A stretch of 64,000 bases of DNA from Borrelia coriaceae (GTDB lineage Bacteria > Spirochaetota > Spirochaetia > Borreliales > Borreliaceae), in NCBI RefSeq assembly GCF_023035295.1, contig NZ_CP075076.1, positions 856,510-920,509 of the forward strand, written 5' to 3'. Of the stretch, positions 35,817 through 47,839 are shown piece by piece. The position numbers were made by a program, and so were the translations under genes. Every line of letters begins with the position of its first letter. The stretch's first letter is position 1. The notes below the pieces were generated by a model. The model did not search any database. It saw nothing but the letters and a program-made list of their open reading frames with translations, and was not told the DNA's origin.

Positions 35817-38800
35817 TTTTCGATACCTATCTTGATTAGTGTTTCATCATCAAGTTTTATTGTTTCTATTGCCTTGTCTTTATTAATCTCTATTTTTAGT
35901 GTTAAGGTTTCAGTTTGGATGTAGCTTTCAAATTGATTTATTATTTTCTTTAATATATCACTGTTATCTATGTATAGTATTATCCTGTCACTGACATTAA
36001 AGTTATTCTCTTTTCTTAAATTTTGTACTTTTCTTATAAATTCTCTTAAGAGTCCTTCTAAATATAGTTCTTCTGTTATTAGAGAATCTAATCCAATTGT
36101 AACAGAATCTTCATTTATGACTTTTAAATTTTCTCGTTCCTGTCTTTCTAAGATTATATCTTTTATTGTAATGTCATATGCATTTTCTTTGATTTTAATT
36201 GTATGTTTATTACCATTGATTATTTTTAATAGATCTTCATTGTTTAGGTTTGTGATTTCTAATGCTCCTGTTTTCATATGTATGCCAAGTTTACTTCCAA
36301 GTTCTCTAAAGTTTGCTTTTGCTTTGTAAGTTACAAGATCTTCTTCATTAGATTTTATCTGTATTTCTTTTGCATTAATCTCTTCGAGTATTATGGCTTG
36401 CAGTTCACCTAGTATTTGTTGTTCTTTTTGATTCTTGGTTATAACATAAATTGTTTTGATAGGTTGTCGTATTTTAATGTTATGTGATGCTCTGAGAGCT
36501 CTTGCAATTGAAACTACTTTTCTTATAAAATTCATTTTTTCTTCAAGTTCTATGTTTATAAGTTTTTCAATTGCTTGTGGATATTCGTTTAGATGGATTG
36601 ATTCTTTCTCATCTTTGAACTTTAGATTTTGGTAAATTTCCTCTGTTAAGAATGGGGTAATTGGTGCAAGCATCAACATTAAGTTTTTGAGTATGTAGTA
36701 TAGCGTTTCGTGAGCATCGATTTTATCATTATCATTTTCAGATTTCCAGAACCTTCTTCTTGATCTTCTGATATACCAATTATTTAGCTTGTCGATAAAT
36801 GTCAGAAGTGCTTCTATTGATTTTGTTAAATTATATTTATCTATCTCTTCATTTAATGTCTTTTTTAGACTTTCGATTTCACTGATTATCCATTTATCAA
36901 GCATGTTAGTTTTATATAAACTTATGTTATTTTGAGGGCTAAACTTATCAATTATTGCATAAGTTATAAAAAATGAGTAAGCATTCCAGATTGGGATTAT
37001 TATGTTTTTTAAAACATCTTTAACTCCGTCATCGCTGTATTTTAAGTCATCTGCTTTTATTACTGGACTCATTATGAGATAAAGCCTTAAAGCATCGGCT
37101 CCAAATGTATTGATTACCTCCATTGGATCTGTATAATTTCTAAGTGATTTTGACATTTTTTTTCCATCACTAGATAATACTAGCCCATTAACTATTACAT
37201 TTTTAAATGCTGTATTTTCAAAGAGAGCAGTTCCTAGTATTGTTAATGTGTAGAACCATCCTCTTGTTTGATCTAGACCTTCTGCAATAAAGTCGGCAGG
37301 GAAAATATTATGGAAATTATCTTTATCTTTAAATGGATAATGCTTACTTGCGTAAGGCATAGAACCAGATTCAAACCAGCAGTCTAAGACTTCACTTGTT
37401 CTAACATATACACCGCCGTATTCACTCGGCCAAGTAATTTGATCAACTTTATCTTTATGTAAGTCATTGATTTTTTGTCCTGAAAGTCTTTCAAGTTCTT
37501 CTTTGGACCCTATACATATTTTGTTTCCTGTTTTTGAACATATCCAAACTGGTATCGGGTTTCCCCAAAATCGGTTTCTACTTATTGCCCAATCTCTTGC
37601 ATTCTCTAACCATTTGCCAAATCGTCCTTTTTTTAAGTGTGAAGGCATCCAGTTTATTTTTTCATTTGATTTTATGAGTTTTTCCTTTATTGCTTCAATA
37701 TTTACAAACCATGAGCTTATGGGTCTATAAATTAGAGGGGAGTTTGTTCTGTAACAAAATGGATATCTGTGTAAGAAATTTTCTCGTTTGAATAAAAGGT
37801 TTGTTGATTTTAATTTTTCTATTATTTTATTATCTGCATCTTTGACAAATAGTCCTTCAAAATCTTTTACTTCGTTTGTAAATCTGCATTCGGCATCTAT
37901 GGGTGTTATCATGTCGGTTTTTGTATTGTTTTTAAGTATGTTATAGTCTTCTTCTCCAAAGGGTGCTATATGTACTATTCCTGTTCCATCATCAGTTGTG
38001 ACATATTCTGCTGTATGAACCTTGAAAGCTCCTTTATCCTTTTGGTTTAAAAAATAGTTAAATATAGGTTCATATTCTATTCCTTTAATATGTTCACCTT
38101 TAAATTGTTCTATTACTTTATATTTTGTTTCATCTTTGTAATAGTGATTTAACCTTTTTGTGCCAATGATGAATGTTGCATTTTTTTCTTTATCAAATAT
38201 TTTAGAGTAATCTATGTCTTTTCCAACGGCAATTCCAAGGTTTGTAGGTAAAGTCCAAGGCGTTGTTGTCCATGCGAGTAAGTATTCATTTTTATCTTTG
38301 ATTTTAAATTTTATAGTTAGTGATGGGTCATTAACTTCTTTATATTCGCCAAGATTAACCTCAAAATTTGAGAGTGGAGTTGCAAGTTTCGGAGAATATG
38401 GTAGCACATAGTAACTTTCATAGATTAATCCCTTGTTATAAAGCGTTTTAAATATCCACCATACGGATTCCATAAAGGTTATGTCCATTGTTTTGTAATT
38501 ATTCTCAAAATCGACCCATCTTCCTAATCTTGAAATTGTTTTTTGCCATTCTTTTGTGTATCTAAGAACTATTTTCTTGCATTCTTCATTAAATTTATCA
38601 ATGCCATATTTTTCTATTTCGTATCTTCCAGAGATTTTTAAAGATTTTTCTACTTCGTATTCTACAGGTAAACCATGAGTATCCCATCCAAAATATCTTT
38701 TAACATATTTACCTTTCATTGTTTGATATCTTGGGATTATGTCTTTAATTGTATTTGGTACAAAATGTCCAAAATGAGGAAGTCCTGTTGCAAATGGTGG

Positions 38801-38938
38801 ACCATCATAAAATGTAAATTCTTCACAACCTTCTCTTTGTTGTATTGATTTTTCGAAAATTTTATTATCATTCCAAAATTTTAGTATTTTTTCTTCTATT
38901 TTAGGAAAATTTGCTTTGTTTTCTACTTGTTTGAACAT
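35804..38938 (-). CDS. ileS: Isoleucyl-tRNA synthetase
   Basis: A 1044-residue class I synthetase. The HIGH-type motif is in [13 protein letters not shown] near residue 50 and the KMSKS loop is [17 protein letters not shown] near 600; the editing domain includes [13 protein letters not shown], and the anticodon-binding region has [12 protein letters not shown]. Length and the HFGH variant fit the eukaryote-like (type 2) IleRS subgroup, which is typically less sensitive to mupirocin. It overlaps the Clp ATPase gene by 16 bases and the lipoprotein gene by 13. Confidence 0.97.
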   Translation of the reverse strand: MFKQVENKANFPKIEEKILKFWNDNKIFEKSIQQREGCEEFTFYDGPPFATGLPHFGHFVPNTIKDIIPRYQTMKGKYVKRYFGWDTHGLPVEYEVEKSLKISGRYEIEKYGIDKFNEECKKIVLRYTKEWQKTISRLGRWVDFENNYKTMDITFMESVWWIFKTLYNKGLIYESYYVLPYSPKLATPLSNFEVNLGEYKEVNDPSLTIKFKIKDKNEYLLAWTTTPWTLPTNLGIAVGKDIDYSKIFDKEKNATFIIGTKRLNHYYKDETKYKVIEQFKGEHIKGIEYEPIFNYFLNQKDKGAFKVHTAEYVTTDDGTGIVHIAPFGEEDYNILKNNTKTDMITPIDAECRFTNEVKDFEGLFVKDADNKIIEKLKSTNLLFKRENFLHRYPFCYRTNSPLIYRPISSWFVNIEAIKEKLIKSNEKINWMPSHLKKGRFGKWLENARDWAISRNRFWGNPIPVWICSKTGNKICIGSKEELERLSGQKINDLHKDKVDQITWPSEYGGVYVRTSEVLDCWFESGSMPYASKHYPFKDKDNFHNIFPADFIAEGLDQTRGWFYTLTILGTALFENTAFKNVIVNGLVLSSDGKKMSKSLRNYTDPMEVINTFGADALRLYLIMSPVIKADDLKYSDDGVKDVLKNIIIPIWNAYSFFITYAIIDKFSPQNNISLYKTNMLDKWIISEIESLKKTLNEEIDKYNLTKSIEALLTFIDKLNNWYIRRSRRRFWKSENDNDKIDAHETLYYILKNLMLMLAPITPFLTEEIYQNLKFKDEKESIHLNEYPQAIEKLINIELEEKMNFIRKVVSIARALRASHNIKIRQPIKTIYVITKNQKEQQILGELQAIILEEINAKEIQIKSNEEDLVTYKAKANFRELGSKLGIHMKTGALEITNLNNEDLLKIINGNKHTIKIKENAYDITIKDIILERQERENLKVINEDSVTIGLDSLITEELYLEGLLREFIRKVQNLRKENNFNVSDRIILYIDNSDILKKIINQFESYIQTETLTLKIEINKDKAIETIKLDDETLIKIGIEKWSN

Positions 38939-41181
38939 AAGATTTCCTTTTGCTTGATTTTTATGTTATCTTGGTTTAAAGATATTTTTATTCGATCAAT
39001 ATTGGGATTTTTAAATATTTGATTGATAATTTTATCTTCTATTTGTTCTTTTATGGCATTTAAAATACTTCTTGCACCAGAATCTTTATCGTAATATTTT
39101 TTTATTATATGATTTTTAAGAGTTTCATCAATTTCTATTTTAATGTTTTTGAGACTAAATTTTTTAGTAAGTTCTTTGCAATAGTTATTGTAAATTAGAC
39201 TTAGATCTTCTTCTTTTAAGGTGTTTAGAATTATCTTTTTTTGTATTTTGTCTAGTAATGATGATTTAAATCTTGTTTTAAGCTCATTGTTAATTTCGCT
39301 TTTGATGTTTATATTATTGTTCATATTGTTATTAAATCCAATATTTCCTTTCCCAAGTAGTGTTTTGGTACCTATGGATGTACTTAAAACAATAATAGCA
39401 TTTTTAAATGATATTCTATCTTCTTTATTATTGATAAGTTCACCGTATTCAAGTATTTGTTCTATTGTGGTAAGTACAGAGTTATGAGCATGTTCAATGT
39501 TTTCAAGTATAATAAATGCTCGAGGGTTATGTTTTAATTTGTTTGTTAAAATACCACCGTCATTATAGCCTATATATCCTGGATTTGTTCCTATTAGTTT
39601 TGATATGGAATTTTCTTCTCTGTAGTCTGACATGTCTAGCTTTATTATTGAGTTTTGGTCTTCAATAATGATGTTTGATATTGTGTTTGCTATCATCGTT
39701 TTTCCAGTTCCGTTTGCACCTATTAGTAATATTGATGCTAGAGGTTGCGTATTGCTGTTGATTTCAAGTTTTGTTTTGACTATCTCTATAATGATTTCAT
39801 TTATAGCATAATCTTGTCCAATGATTTTTTCTTTGATATGTATTGCTTCTTTTTTAAGTGTATCAATTTCTTCTTTGATATTAGACTTAATATTAATATC
39901 TAATAGTTCATCTGTTGCGCTTTTAATATCTTCTACATTGATTATTTTTTGATTTATTTCTTTTTGTTTTTTTTGAGCTCCAGCAAGGTCAATTAGATCA
40001 ATTGCTTTGTCGGGAAATCTTTTGTTAATTAAATATTGTGATGATAGTTTTATAACATTTTCTATGGCTTCTTTTTCATAAGTGACACCGTGATAATCCT
40101 CAAAGTTTTTTATTATGCTATTGATTATATTGAGTGTTTCTTTTGCATCAGGTTCTTTGATTGATAATGTTTGAAATCTTCTAGTAAATGCTTTGTCTTT
40201 AGCAATATGCTTTCTATATTCATCATAAGTCGTTGCACCTATAATTTGTATTGCCGAACGAGACAAAACAGGTTTTAAAATATTTGCTGCATCGATAGAT
40301 CCTTCAGAATTTCCAGCTCCTATTAGAGTGTGTATTTCATCAATAAATATTATTATGTTTTTATCGTTTTTGATAGATTTAATTATATTATTTAATCTTT
40401 CTTCGAATTCGCCTCTATATTTTGTTCCTGAGACTAAATCAGAAGTGTCAATTTGTAGTATTACTTTGTTTTGTAATTGGCTTTTTATCTCTTTATTTGC
40501 AATTTTAATTGCAAGTCCTTCAACAATTGCCGTTTTACCAACACCAGGTTCTCCTATTAACATTGTGCTATTTTTATTTCGTCGTTCGAGTACGTTTATT
40601 AGTGATTGAATTTCTTTTTCACGACCGATTAAAGGATTGAGTTTTTTTTCTTTTGCAAGTGTTGTTAGGTTTTTAACATATTTATCAATTTCAAAATAAT
40701 CATTTGTAAGTCTTATTTCATCTTCAAATTCTTTATATGTTTCGATTAATCTTATTTTATCTATGCTTGTTATCATATTTTCTTCATTAAAGTTGAAGCT
40801 TGATTTATTAAGTTTATATTTCTTTAGAAGCTTTTTCGTTTTTAAGATTTGATAAAAAATCTCTTTTATGCCTATTGAAGTTTTGGATTTAAATTCTTTT
40901 TTAGTTTGTTCAATAAGAATAAAAATTTCTCTGTTTATTTTTGGAATTATAATTTCATTAGTACCGATTAAAACTTTTTCTAATTTTTCTATTTCACATA
41001 ATGTGTCTTGTCTGATATTTTTTAAAGTTTTAGTGTCTATATTCCTTATTTCAGATTTTTTAGGACAAATTAATATAGACATTAACAAATGCCAGATTGA
41101 GACTTCTATATTCTTATTTTTTCTAGCAACTTCTTTTGCGGATACTTCGACTAAATTTATTAAATTTTCTGCTATATTAAT
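38923..41181 (-). CDS. clpC: ClpA/ClpC-type AAA+ ATPase, probable ATT start
   Basis: An unfoldase that would feed substrates to ClpP. AAA1 has [15 protein letters not shown] and [18 protein letters not shown]2 has [17 protein letters not shown]; the NIGFNN loop matches the IGF tripeptide that docks on ClpP. No long M-domain is present, so it is ClpA-like in build. In-frame TTG 41088 is the first ordinary start, but it falls inside a Clp N-domain: the frame continues upstream with [20 protein letters not shown] and then [13 protein letters not shown]. The stop codon bounding this frame is at 41188-41190, leaving ATT at 41181 (or ATA at 41175). ATT overlaps the TAA of the upstream mutase gene and follows GGAG by about 10 bases. 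That gives 752 residues. Confidence 0.85.
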   Translation of the reverse strand: MNIAENLINLVEVSAKEVARKNKNIEVSIWHLLMSILICPKKSEIRNIDTKTLKNIRQDTLCEIEKLEKVLIGTNEIIIPKINREIFILIEQTKKEFKSKTSIGIKEIFYQILKTKKLLKKYKLNKSSFNFNEENMITSIDKIRLIETYKEFEDEIRLTNDYFEIDKYVKNLTTLAKEKKLNPLIGREKEIQSLINVLERRNKNSTMLIGEPGVGKTAIVEGLAIKIANKEIKSQLQNKVILQIDTSDLVSGTKYRGEFEERLNNIIKSIKNDKNIIIFIDEIHTLIGAGNSEGSIDAANILKPVLSRSAIQIIGATTYDEYRKHIAKDKAFTRRFQTLSIKEPDAKETLNIINSIIKNFEDYHGVTYEKEAIENVIKLSSQYLINKRFPDKAIDLIDLAGAQKKQKEINQKIINVEDIKSATDELLDINIKSNIKEEIDTLKKEAIHIKEKIIGQDYAINEIIIEIVKTKLEINSNTQPLASILLIGANGTGKTMIANTISNIIIEDQNSIIKLDMSDYREENSISKLIGTNPGYIGYNDGGILTNKLKHNPRAFIILENIEHAHNSVLTTIEQILEYGELINNKEDRISFKNAIIVLSTSIGTKTLLGKGNIGFNNNMNNNINIKSEINNELKTRFKSSLLDKIQKKIILNTLKEEDLSLIYNNYCKELTKKFSLKNIKIEIDETLKNHIIKKYYDKDSGARSILNAIKEQIEDKIINQIFKNPNIDRIKISLNQDNIKIKQKEILCSNK

Positions 41182-42886
41182 ATTTTTCTATCTCCATCTT
41201 TATGTTATTTATTATATCAAAAATATTGTTTTTGTCTTCATATTTTGAATATATGGATACATAAAATTTAATTTTTGCCTCTGTTCCAGACGGTCGGATT
41301 GTTATTTCTATTGCGTTTTCTAGTAAAAATTTGATTGCATTTGTAGTGTGTTTGTATTCTGTTATTTCGTATACATTGCCATTGATATCGGTTTCTTTTA
41401 ATGTTTTGTAGTCTAACTTTTTGATTATCTTAATCCCTGCAAATTCTTTTTTAACTTCGTTTCTAAATTTTGATATTAATTTTTCTCTTAGAAAGTTTTC
41501 ATTACTTCCTTGTAAACTTTTGTTAATTATAAAATCTTCATAATATCCAAGTTCTTTATATATCTTTTGCAGATATTTTCCTATTGTTATTTGATTCTTT
41601 TTGAGTGTAAACATTAAGTCACAAAATCCTTTTATGGCTGAAAATGCGTCTTTGTCTCTAGTGCCAGTTCCTATTAAGTAACCATGGCTTTCTTCACATC
41701 CAAAAATAAATTTTTTGTTTGGTTCTTTTATTGTTATTTCATCTATTAAGTGTCCTATCCATTTAAATCCTGTATATGTTCTAAATAGTGTTGATTTATA
41801 TTTTTGAGCTATCTTATCTAACATTGGCGTTGTGACGAAAGACGCTATTGTAAATACGTTTTTGGGATCCTTTTCTTTAGATAATAAGTGATTCATTAAA
41901 ATACATGCAATTTGATTACCGTTTAAAATAGTCCATTCTTTGTCTTCATTAAAAGCTATTCCCACTCTATCGGCATCTGGGTCAGTTGCAAATGCAATAT
42001 CACAGTTTTCTTTCTTTGCAAGTTCTATTACTCTATACATGGCAGTATGTTCTTCCGGATTAGGATAATTAACTGTAGGAAATTCTGGATCGGGGTTTAT
42101 TTGACTTGGTTCAGTGAAAAGTTCAACTTTACTACCTTTGAATAATTCTTTTATTATTGTTCCACCTGTTCCATGCAAAGGGGTATATGCTATTTTTAAA
42201 TTTGTGTTTTTACTTTTTTTATTGAAATCGGGAAATTCTTCATTTATCTTTTCTATGTATGCTATATCAATTTCATCATTAAGTTCAATTATTGCTTTTC
42301 TATTTATGCCTTCTTCCTTTTTAAGTGTATTTTTAATATTAGATACTTTTTGAATTTCCGATATTATTTGTGTATCGTGAGGAGGTATTACTTGTGCACC
42401 TCCTTTCCAATATACTTTATATCCATTATATTCTTTTGTATTATGACTTGCTGTTATCATTATTCCAAGGTGACAATCTAATTTTCTAACTGTATAAGAT
42501 AACTGGGGTGTTGACCTTGGATATTTATATATGTAAACCTTAAGGCCATTTGATGCAAAAATTTCTGCAGATACTTCTGCGAATTCTTTGGAAAAGTATC
42601 TTGAATCATAACTTATTACAACTTTAGGATTTTGTGTGATTTTAAGGATATAATTAGCAATTCCTTGACTTGCTTTTGTAATATTGTATGTGTTGATATA
42701 GCATGTTCCAGCTCCGATTATGCCCCTCATTCCAGCAGTGCCAAATTCTAGTTCTTTATAAAATCTATTGTAAAGTTCTGTTTCATTATTTGCATTGAGT
42801 AAGTTTATTGCTTCATTTTTAAAATATTTGTTTTGTTCAAGTTGAATATATTTTTCTAATTTGTTTTTAAGCTTGTTATTTTTCAT
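41177..42886 (-). CDS. Phosphoglucomutase/phosphomannomutase family protein
   Basis: A 569-residue alpha-D-phosphohexomutase. Motifs: GTAGMRGIIGAG (N-terminal), TASHNTKEYNGYKVYW with the phosphoserine, ATDPDADRVG (metal site), FGCEESHGYLIGTGTRDKD (sugar-binding) and IRPSGTEAKIKFYV (phosphate-binding). Length fits the PgcA/PGM2-like long group that interconverts glucose or mannose 1- and 6-phosphates. It is the first gene of a four-gene minus-strand unit and is divergent from uvrB; the 120-base gap between them has TATAAT sequences facing both ways. Confidence 0.92.
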   Translation of the reverse strand: MKNNKLKNKLEKYIQLEQNKYFKNEAINLLNANNETELYNRFYKELEFGTAGMRGIIGAGTCYINTYNITKASQGIANYILKITQNPKVVISYDSRYFSKEFAEVSAEIFASNGLKVYIYKYPRSTPQLSYTVRKLDCHLGIMITASHNTKEYNGYKVYWKGGAQVIPPHDTQIISEIQKVSNIKNTLKKEEGINRKAIIELNDEIDIAYIEKINEEFPDFNKKSKNTNLKIAYTPLHGTGGTIIKELFKGSKVELFTEPSQINPDPEFPTVNYPNPEEHTAMYRVIELAKKENCDIAFATDPDADRVGIAFNEDKEWTILNGNQIACILMNHLLSKEKDPKNVFTIASFVTTPMLDKIAQKYKSTLFRTYTGFKWIGHLIDEITIKEPNKKFIFGCEESHGYLIGTGTRDKDAFSAIKGFCDLMFTLKKNQITIGKYLQKIYKELGYYEDFIINKSLQGSNENFLREKLISKFRNEVKKEFAGIKIIKKLDYKTLKETDINGNVYEITEYKHTTNAIKFLLENAIEITIRPSGTEAKIKFYVSIYSKYEDKNNIFDIINNIKMEIEKY

Positions 42887-43006
42887 ACTATGTTCCTTTA
42901 TATTATTATTTGAGAATTTATGATTAGATTATAAAATAATAAAATATAAGTATAGAATTAGTTATTTATTATATTTTGATTTATAATCTTTTTACTTGAG
43001 GTCTTA

Positions 43007-44965
43007 ATGCGATTTTGTTTAAAGTCTGATTATTTTCCTGCTGGTGATCAACCAAAAGCAATGAAAGAAATTGAGGAGTCTATTCTACTTGGTAATAAAT
43101 ATCAGACTTTAAAGGGTGTTACAGGTAGTGGTAAAACTTTTACAATAGCTAATATTATTAAGGATTTAGAGAGACCGTCTTTGATAATTAGTCATAATAA
43201 GACTTTAGCTGCCCAACTTTATAGAGAATTTAAGGGTTTTTTTCCAGATAATGCAGTTGAGTATTTTGTTTCTTATTATGATTATTATCAGCCTGAATCT
43301 TATGTTCCATCAAAAGATTTGTATATAGAAAAGGAAGCTACCATTAATGAAGATATTGAAATAAAGAGGATAAGAACAGTAACATCTCTTTCTAGAAGGC
43401 GGGATGTTATTGTTGTTGCTACAGTTTCTTCAATTTATGCGTTAGGGTCCCCAGAATTTTTTAAGAGTGCTGCCCATGCTTTTTTTGTAGGGCAAAAGAT
43501 TTCTATTAAGAAAATAGCGGATATTTTTGTTAAGCTTCAGTATGAAAGAACTCTTATGAATCTTGAACATGATAAGTTTTCTATTAAAGGTGATATCATT
43601 GAGGTATGGCCTAGTAATGAACATGGTGATTTTGCATATAAGATTTATTTGGATTTTGATGAAATTGTTAGAATAAACAGGATTAGTCCACTTACAAAAA
43701 AGATTTTGGGCACTACTGATGAATTTACTCTTTTTGCTAAGTCTTATTTTGTTATTCCTTATGATAATATAATTGAAGCTCTTCCTAAGATACAAGTTGA
43801 TTTAGAAATGCAATATAATTATTTTAAGAAAAATGGTAAGCTTGTTGAAGCTGAAAGACTTAAACAGAGAGTGGAATATGATATTGAAATGTTAAGGGAA
43901 ACTGGATCTTGTCAGGGTATAGAAAATTACTCTAAATACTTTGGTGAGAGTGAAATGGATAGACCTTATTGTCTTTTTGATTTTTTTCCAAAAGATTATT
44001 TACTTTTTATTGATGAATCTCATGTTACTTTGCCTCAGTTTAGGGGAATGTATAATGGGGATTATTCAAGAAAACTAAATCTTGTAAATTTTGGATTTAG
44101 ACTTCCATCAGCACTTGCAAATAGACCTCTTAAATATCATGAATTTGAATCTTTGATTAATCAGGCTGTTTTTGTTTCGGCAACTCCTGGTATTGAAGAG
44201 TGTAAAAAGAGTAGTGTTATTGTCGAACAAATAATACGTCCTACAGGTCTTGTTGATCCAGAAATTATTCTTAGAGTTGCAGACGGACAGATGGAAGATA
44301 TTTATAATGAAATTCAAAAAAGGGTGGCTTTAAATGAGAAGGTTTTAATTACAACTTTGACTAAGAAAATGGCTGAGGATTTAACAGATTATTTATTGAG
44401 TCTTGATGTAAAAGCTAGATATTTGCATTCAGAGTTTAATGCTATTGAGAGAGTAGATATTATTATATCTCTTAGAAAATCAGAAATTGATGTTATCGTG
44501 GGAATTAATTTGTTAAGAGAAGGTTTAGATATTCCTGAAGTTTCTCTTGTTATCATATTGGATGCTGATAAAGTAGGATTTTTAAGATCTACTACTTCTC
44601 TGATTCAAATAATTGGTAGGGCTGCTAGGAACTCAAATGGTTGTGTTATAATGTATTATGATCAAGTAAGTTGTGCAATGCAAAAGGCCATTGAGGAAAC
44701 TACTAGAAGACGGAATATTCAAATTGAATATAATAAAAAAAATAATATTGTTCCAAAAACTATTATTAAGAAAGTTCAGAATATTTTAGAAAAAGAATTA
44801 AAAAATGAATCTGTTAATTATAATATTGAAAAGCTTATTTCCGATGACAAATTATCTAAAAAGAATCTTATCATTAAGCTTAGGTTGAAACTTGAAAAAG
44901 CAGTTAGTGATGAAAGATTTGAGGATGCTATCTTTTTGCGGGATAAAATAAAAGAACTTGTTTAA
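43007..44965 (+). CDS. uvrB: UvrABC excinuclease subunit B
   Basis: A 652-residue damage-verification helicase of nucleotide excision repair. It has Walker A ([16 protein letters not shown]), the beta-hairpin region [24 protein letters not shown] ([13 protein letters not shown]), VSATPG, and [17 protein letters not shown]; the C-terminal UVR motif ([18 protein letters not shown]) binds UvrC. GAGG lies 6 bases before the ATG, and TATAAT at 42982-42987 may be its -10. uvrA follows 33 bases later. Confidence 0.98.
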   Translation: MRFCLKSDYFPAGDQPKAMKEIEESILLGNKYQTLKGVTGSGKTFTIANIIKDLERPSLIISHNKTLAAQLYREFKGFFPDNAVEYFVSYYDYYQPESYVPSKDLYIEKEATINEDIEIKRIRTVTSLSRRRDVIVVATVSSIYALGSPEFFKSAAHAFFVGQKISIKKIADIFVKLQYERTLMNLEHDKFSIKGDIIEVWPSNEHGDFAYKIYLDFDEIVRINRISPLTKKILGTTDEFTLFAKSYFVIPYDNIIEALPKIQVDLEMQYNYFKKNGKLVEAERLKQRVEYDIEMLRETGSCQGIENYSKYFGESEMDRPYCLFDFFPKDYLLFIDESHVTLPQFRGMYNGDYSRKLNLVNFGFRLPSALANRPLKYHEFESLINQAVFVSATPGIEECKKSSVIVEQIIRPTGLVDPEIILRVADGQMEDIYNEIQKRVALNEKVLITTLTKKMAEDLTDYLLSLDVKARYLHSEFNAIERVDIIISLRKSEIDVIVGINLLREGLDIPEVSLVIILDADKVGFLRSTTSLIQIIGRAARNSNGCVIMYYDQVSCAMQKAIEETTRRRNIQIEYNKKNNIVPKTIIKKVQNILEKELKNESVNYNIEKLISDDKLSKKNLIIKLRLKLEKAVSDERFEDAIFLRDKIKELV

Positions 44966-44998
44966 GGGGTGAGATTTTGAAAATGAGGAGTTTGTATT

Positions 44999-47839
44999 TT
45001 GAGGGAAAAAATTACTGTCAGGGGTGCAAGGGAGCATAATTTAAAGAATATTAATGTTGATATTCCGAGGAATAGTTTAGTAGTTATATCAGGAAAAAGT
45101 GGTTCTGGTAAATCATCCTTGGCTTTTGATACAATCTTTGCAGAAGGTCAGAGAAGATATATGGAGTCTGTTTCATCTTATGCAAGACAATTTTTAGGGG
45201 TAATGAAAAAGCCCAAAGTTGAGTATATAGGAGGATTGTCACCTGCGATTTCAATTGAGCAGAGAACGATAAGCAATAATCCAAGGTCAACTGTTGGTAC
45301 AATTACTGAAATTTATGATTATTATAGATTGTTATTTGCAAAAATTGGTAAGCCATATTGTCCAAATGATGGGAGTTTAATTGAGGAACAATCTTTAGAT
45401 AATATGATTAATACTGTTTTAAGTTATGCTGAGGGATCTAAGGTTGTATTGTTTGCTCCTGTTGTTATGGGTGCAAAGGGTACTCATAAAAAAGAGCTTG
45501 AAAAAATATTAAATCAAGGGTTTAGTAGGGTAAGAGTAAATTCTCAGGATTATTTAATAGAAGATGCTATTAATTTAAGTTTAAATAAAAATAAAAAGCA
45601 TAATATTGAAATTATAGTAGACAGGATAAAGTTGAGCAGTGATGCAAGAATTAGGCTTGCAGAATCTATTGAGACTGCTTTATCGGTTTCTAATGGATAT
45701 TTACGTGTGGAAATTGAAAATGATTTAGAAAAAATAGATAAAATTTTTACAGAACATAATAGTTGTCCTTTATGCGGGTTTTCGCTTCCTATAATAGAGC
45801 CAAGGCTTTTTTCGTTTAATAGTCCATTTGGAGCTTGTAGAGAGTGTTCTGGTCTTGGCATTACATTTGATTTTGATTTTGAAAAAATTTGTCCTAATGT
45901 TAACCTTTCTTTTAATGATGATGCATTTATTACCTTTAAGCCTAGTTCTTCTTGGGCTTTATCGATTTTTAAGGGACTTGCTAAGTATTATGGTTTTAGT
46001 TTAGATACTCCTGTAAAAGGTATTCCTGAAGATATTCTTAGAAAGATTTTGTATGGTTCCAATGAAAAGATAGATTTTGTATATAAGTCTAGAGAGATGG
46101 AGAGTAAGGAAATAAAAGGTGGTTTTCATTATTCTAAGGAATTTGAAGGTCTTATTCCTCTTTTAAAGAGACGGTATCTTGCAACTGAATCTGAGAGCGC
46201 TAGGTTATTTTATGAAGGTTTAATGTCTCGCAAAATTTGCAATTTTTGCAAAGGTAAGCGATTAAGTCTTGGAGCTTTGTCTGTTAAGTTGTGTGAAAAG
46301 AATATTCAGGAACTTAGTAATCTTTCTGTTATAGATTCTTATTCATTTTTTGAAAAGATTGAGCTTGATGAACTTGATGTTAAAATCTCTAAAGAAATTT
46401 TAAAAGAAATTAAGAATAGACTTAAGTTTTTAATTGATGTTGGACTTTCGTATTTGTATTTAGATAGGATGTCTGGAACTTTATCAGGGGGTGAGGCTCA
46501 ACGCATTCGACTTGCCACTCAAATAGGTTCAGCTCTTGCTGGAGTTATTTATGTACTTGATGAGCCTAGTATTGGGTTGCATCAGAGAGATAATGAAAAG
46601 TTAATAGGTACTCTTGTTAATTTGAAAGAACTTGGAAATACGGTGATTGTTGTAGAGCATGATGAGCAGACCTTGCGTACTGCTGACTATATTATTGATG
46701 TTGGTCCTGGAGCTGGGATTTATGGTGGGGAAATAGTTGCTAAGGGCACTTTATCTGATGTTTTAAATAATGAGCGTAGTCTTACTGGTAAGTATTTAAG
46801 CGGTCAACTTAAAATAGAAGTTCCAAAAACAAGACGTAAGGCAGGAAAAGCTGAAATTGTACTATTGAATGCTAATAAAAACAATTTAAAAAATATTAAT
46901 GTGCATATTCCTTTGGGAGTTTTTACTGTAATAACAGGGGTTTCTGGTAGTGGAAAGAGTACCCTTCTTAATGAAGTATTATATCCTGCTCTTGAGAGTA
47001 GGTTAAAATCGAATACAATTTATTTTGATGGTTTTGAAGATATCATTGGGTATGAACAAATTGATAAGGTGATTCAGATAAATCAAAAACCAATAGGTAA
47101 GACTCCAAGATCAAATCCTGCGACTTATGTTGGGTTTTTTACAGAGATTAGGGAACTTTTTGCAAAACTTCCAGATTCTAAGGCGAGGGGGTTTAAGGCC
47201 GGTCGCTTTTCTTTTAATGTTAAGGGTGGACGGTGTGAAAAATGTCAGGGTGATGGGTATTTAAATATTCAGATGCATTTTTTGCCTGATGTTTTTGTTC
47301 CTTGTGATCTGTGCAAGGGTAAGAAATTTAATGAAGAGACTTTAGAGATTAGGTATAAGGGAAAAAATATTTACGATATTTTAGAAATGAGTGTTCTTGA
47401 AGCTAAAAATTTTTTTGAAAATATTCCAAAAATTAATCATTATTTAAATATCTTGAAGGAAGTAGGTCTTGAATATATTAAATTGGGTCAAGCGTCAACA
47501 ACCCTTTCAGGAGGAGAGGCTCAGCGGATTAAATTAGCTTTTGAGCTTGGCAAAAAAAGTACAGGAAAGACTTTTTATATTATTGATGAACCAACAACAG
47601 GTTTGCATTTTGATGATATAAGGAAATTGTTAGAGGTATTACAATTGCTTGTTCAAAATGGGAACACTGTAGTTCTGATAGAACATAATTTAGATGTGAT
47701 TAAACAGGCAGATTATATAATAGACTTAGGTCCTGAGGGTGGAGTATCTGGAGGAAGTATTGTTGTGTCTGGAACTCCTGAAGAGGTTTCAAAATGCAAG
47801 AGTTCCTATACGGGAATGTTTTTAAAAAATCTTTTGTAA
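44999..47839 (+). CDS. uvrA: UvrABC excinuclease subunit A
   Basis: The DNA damage sensor, with two ABC ATPase modules in 946 residues. Walker A motifs are GKSGSGKSSLAFDTIFAEGQ and TGVSGSGKSTLLNEVLYP; signatures LSGGEAQRIRLATQIGS and LSGGEAQRIKLAFELGK; zinc fingers CPLCGFSLPIIEPR with CRECSGLG, and CEKCQGDGYL with CDLCKGKKF. TTG at 44999 follows AGGAG (44985-44989) by 9 bases. The 3' end overlaps the LptD-like gene by 46 bases. Confidence 0.98.
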   Translation: MREKITVRGAREHNLKNINVDIPRNSLVVISGKSGSGKSSLAFDTIFAEGQRRYMESVSSYARQFLGVMKKPKVEYIGGLSPAISIEQRTISNNPRSTVGTITEIYDYYRLLFAKIGKPYCPNDGSLIEEQSLDNMINTVLSYAEGSKVVLFAPVVMGAKGTHKKELEKILNQGFSRVRVNSQDYLIEDAINLSLNKNKKHNIEIIVDRIKLSSDARIRLAESIETALSVSNGYLRVEIENDLEKIDKIFTEHNSCPLCGFSLPIIEPRLFSFNSPFGACRECSGLGITFDFDFEKICPNVNLSFNDDAFITFKPSSSWALSIFKGLAKYYGFSLDTPVKGIPEDILRKILYGSNEKIDFVYKSREMESKEIKGGFHYSKEFEGLIPLLKRRYLATESESARLFYEGLMSRKICNFCKGKRLSLGALSVKLCEKNIQELSNLSVIDSYSFFEKIELDELDVKISKEILKEIKNRLKFLIDVGLSYLYLDRMSGTLSGGEAQRIRLATQIGSALAGVIYVLDEPSIGLHQRDNEKLIGTLVNLKELGNTVIVVEHDEQTLRTADYIIDVGPGAGIYGGEIVAKGTLSDVLNNERSLTGKYLSGQLKIEVPKTRRKAGKAEIVLLNANKNNLKNINVHIPLGVFTVITGVSGSGKSTLLNEVLYPALESRLKSNTIYFDGFEDIIGYEQIDKVIQINQKPIGKTPRSNPATYVGFFTEIRELFAKLPDSKARGFKAGRFSFNVKGGRCEKCQGDGYLNIQMHFLPDVFVPCDLCKGKKFNEETLEIRYKGKNIYDILEMSVLEAKNFFENIPKINHYLNILKEVGLEYIKLGQASTTLSGGEAQRIKLAFELGKKSTGKTFYIIDEPTTGLHFDDIRKLLEVLQLLVQNGNTVVLIEHNLDVIKQADYIIDLGPEGGVSGGSIVVSGTPEEVSKCKSSYTGMFLKNLL

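Noticed and set aside
41086-41088. TTG as the start of the Clp ATPase
   Set aside because: It falls in the middle of the IWHLLMSIL helix of the Clp N-domain, and coding sequence clearly continues upstream.
42887-43006. Divergent promoters between the phosphohexomutase and uvrB genes
   Set aside because: TATAAT sequences face both ways, but no matching -35 at proper spacing was found, so they are mentioned only within the gene entries.
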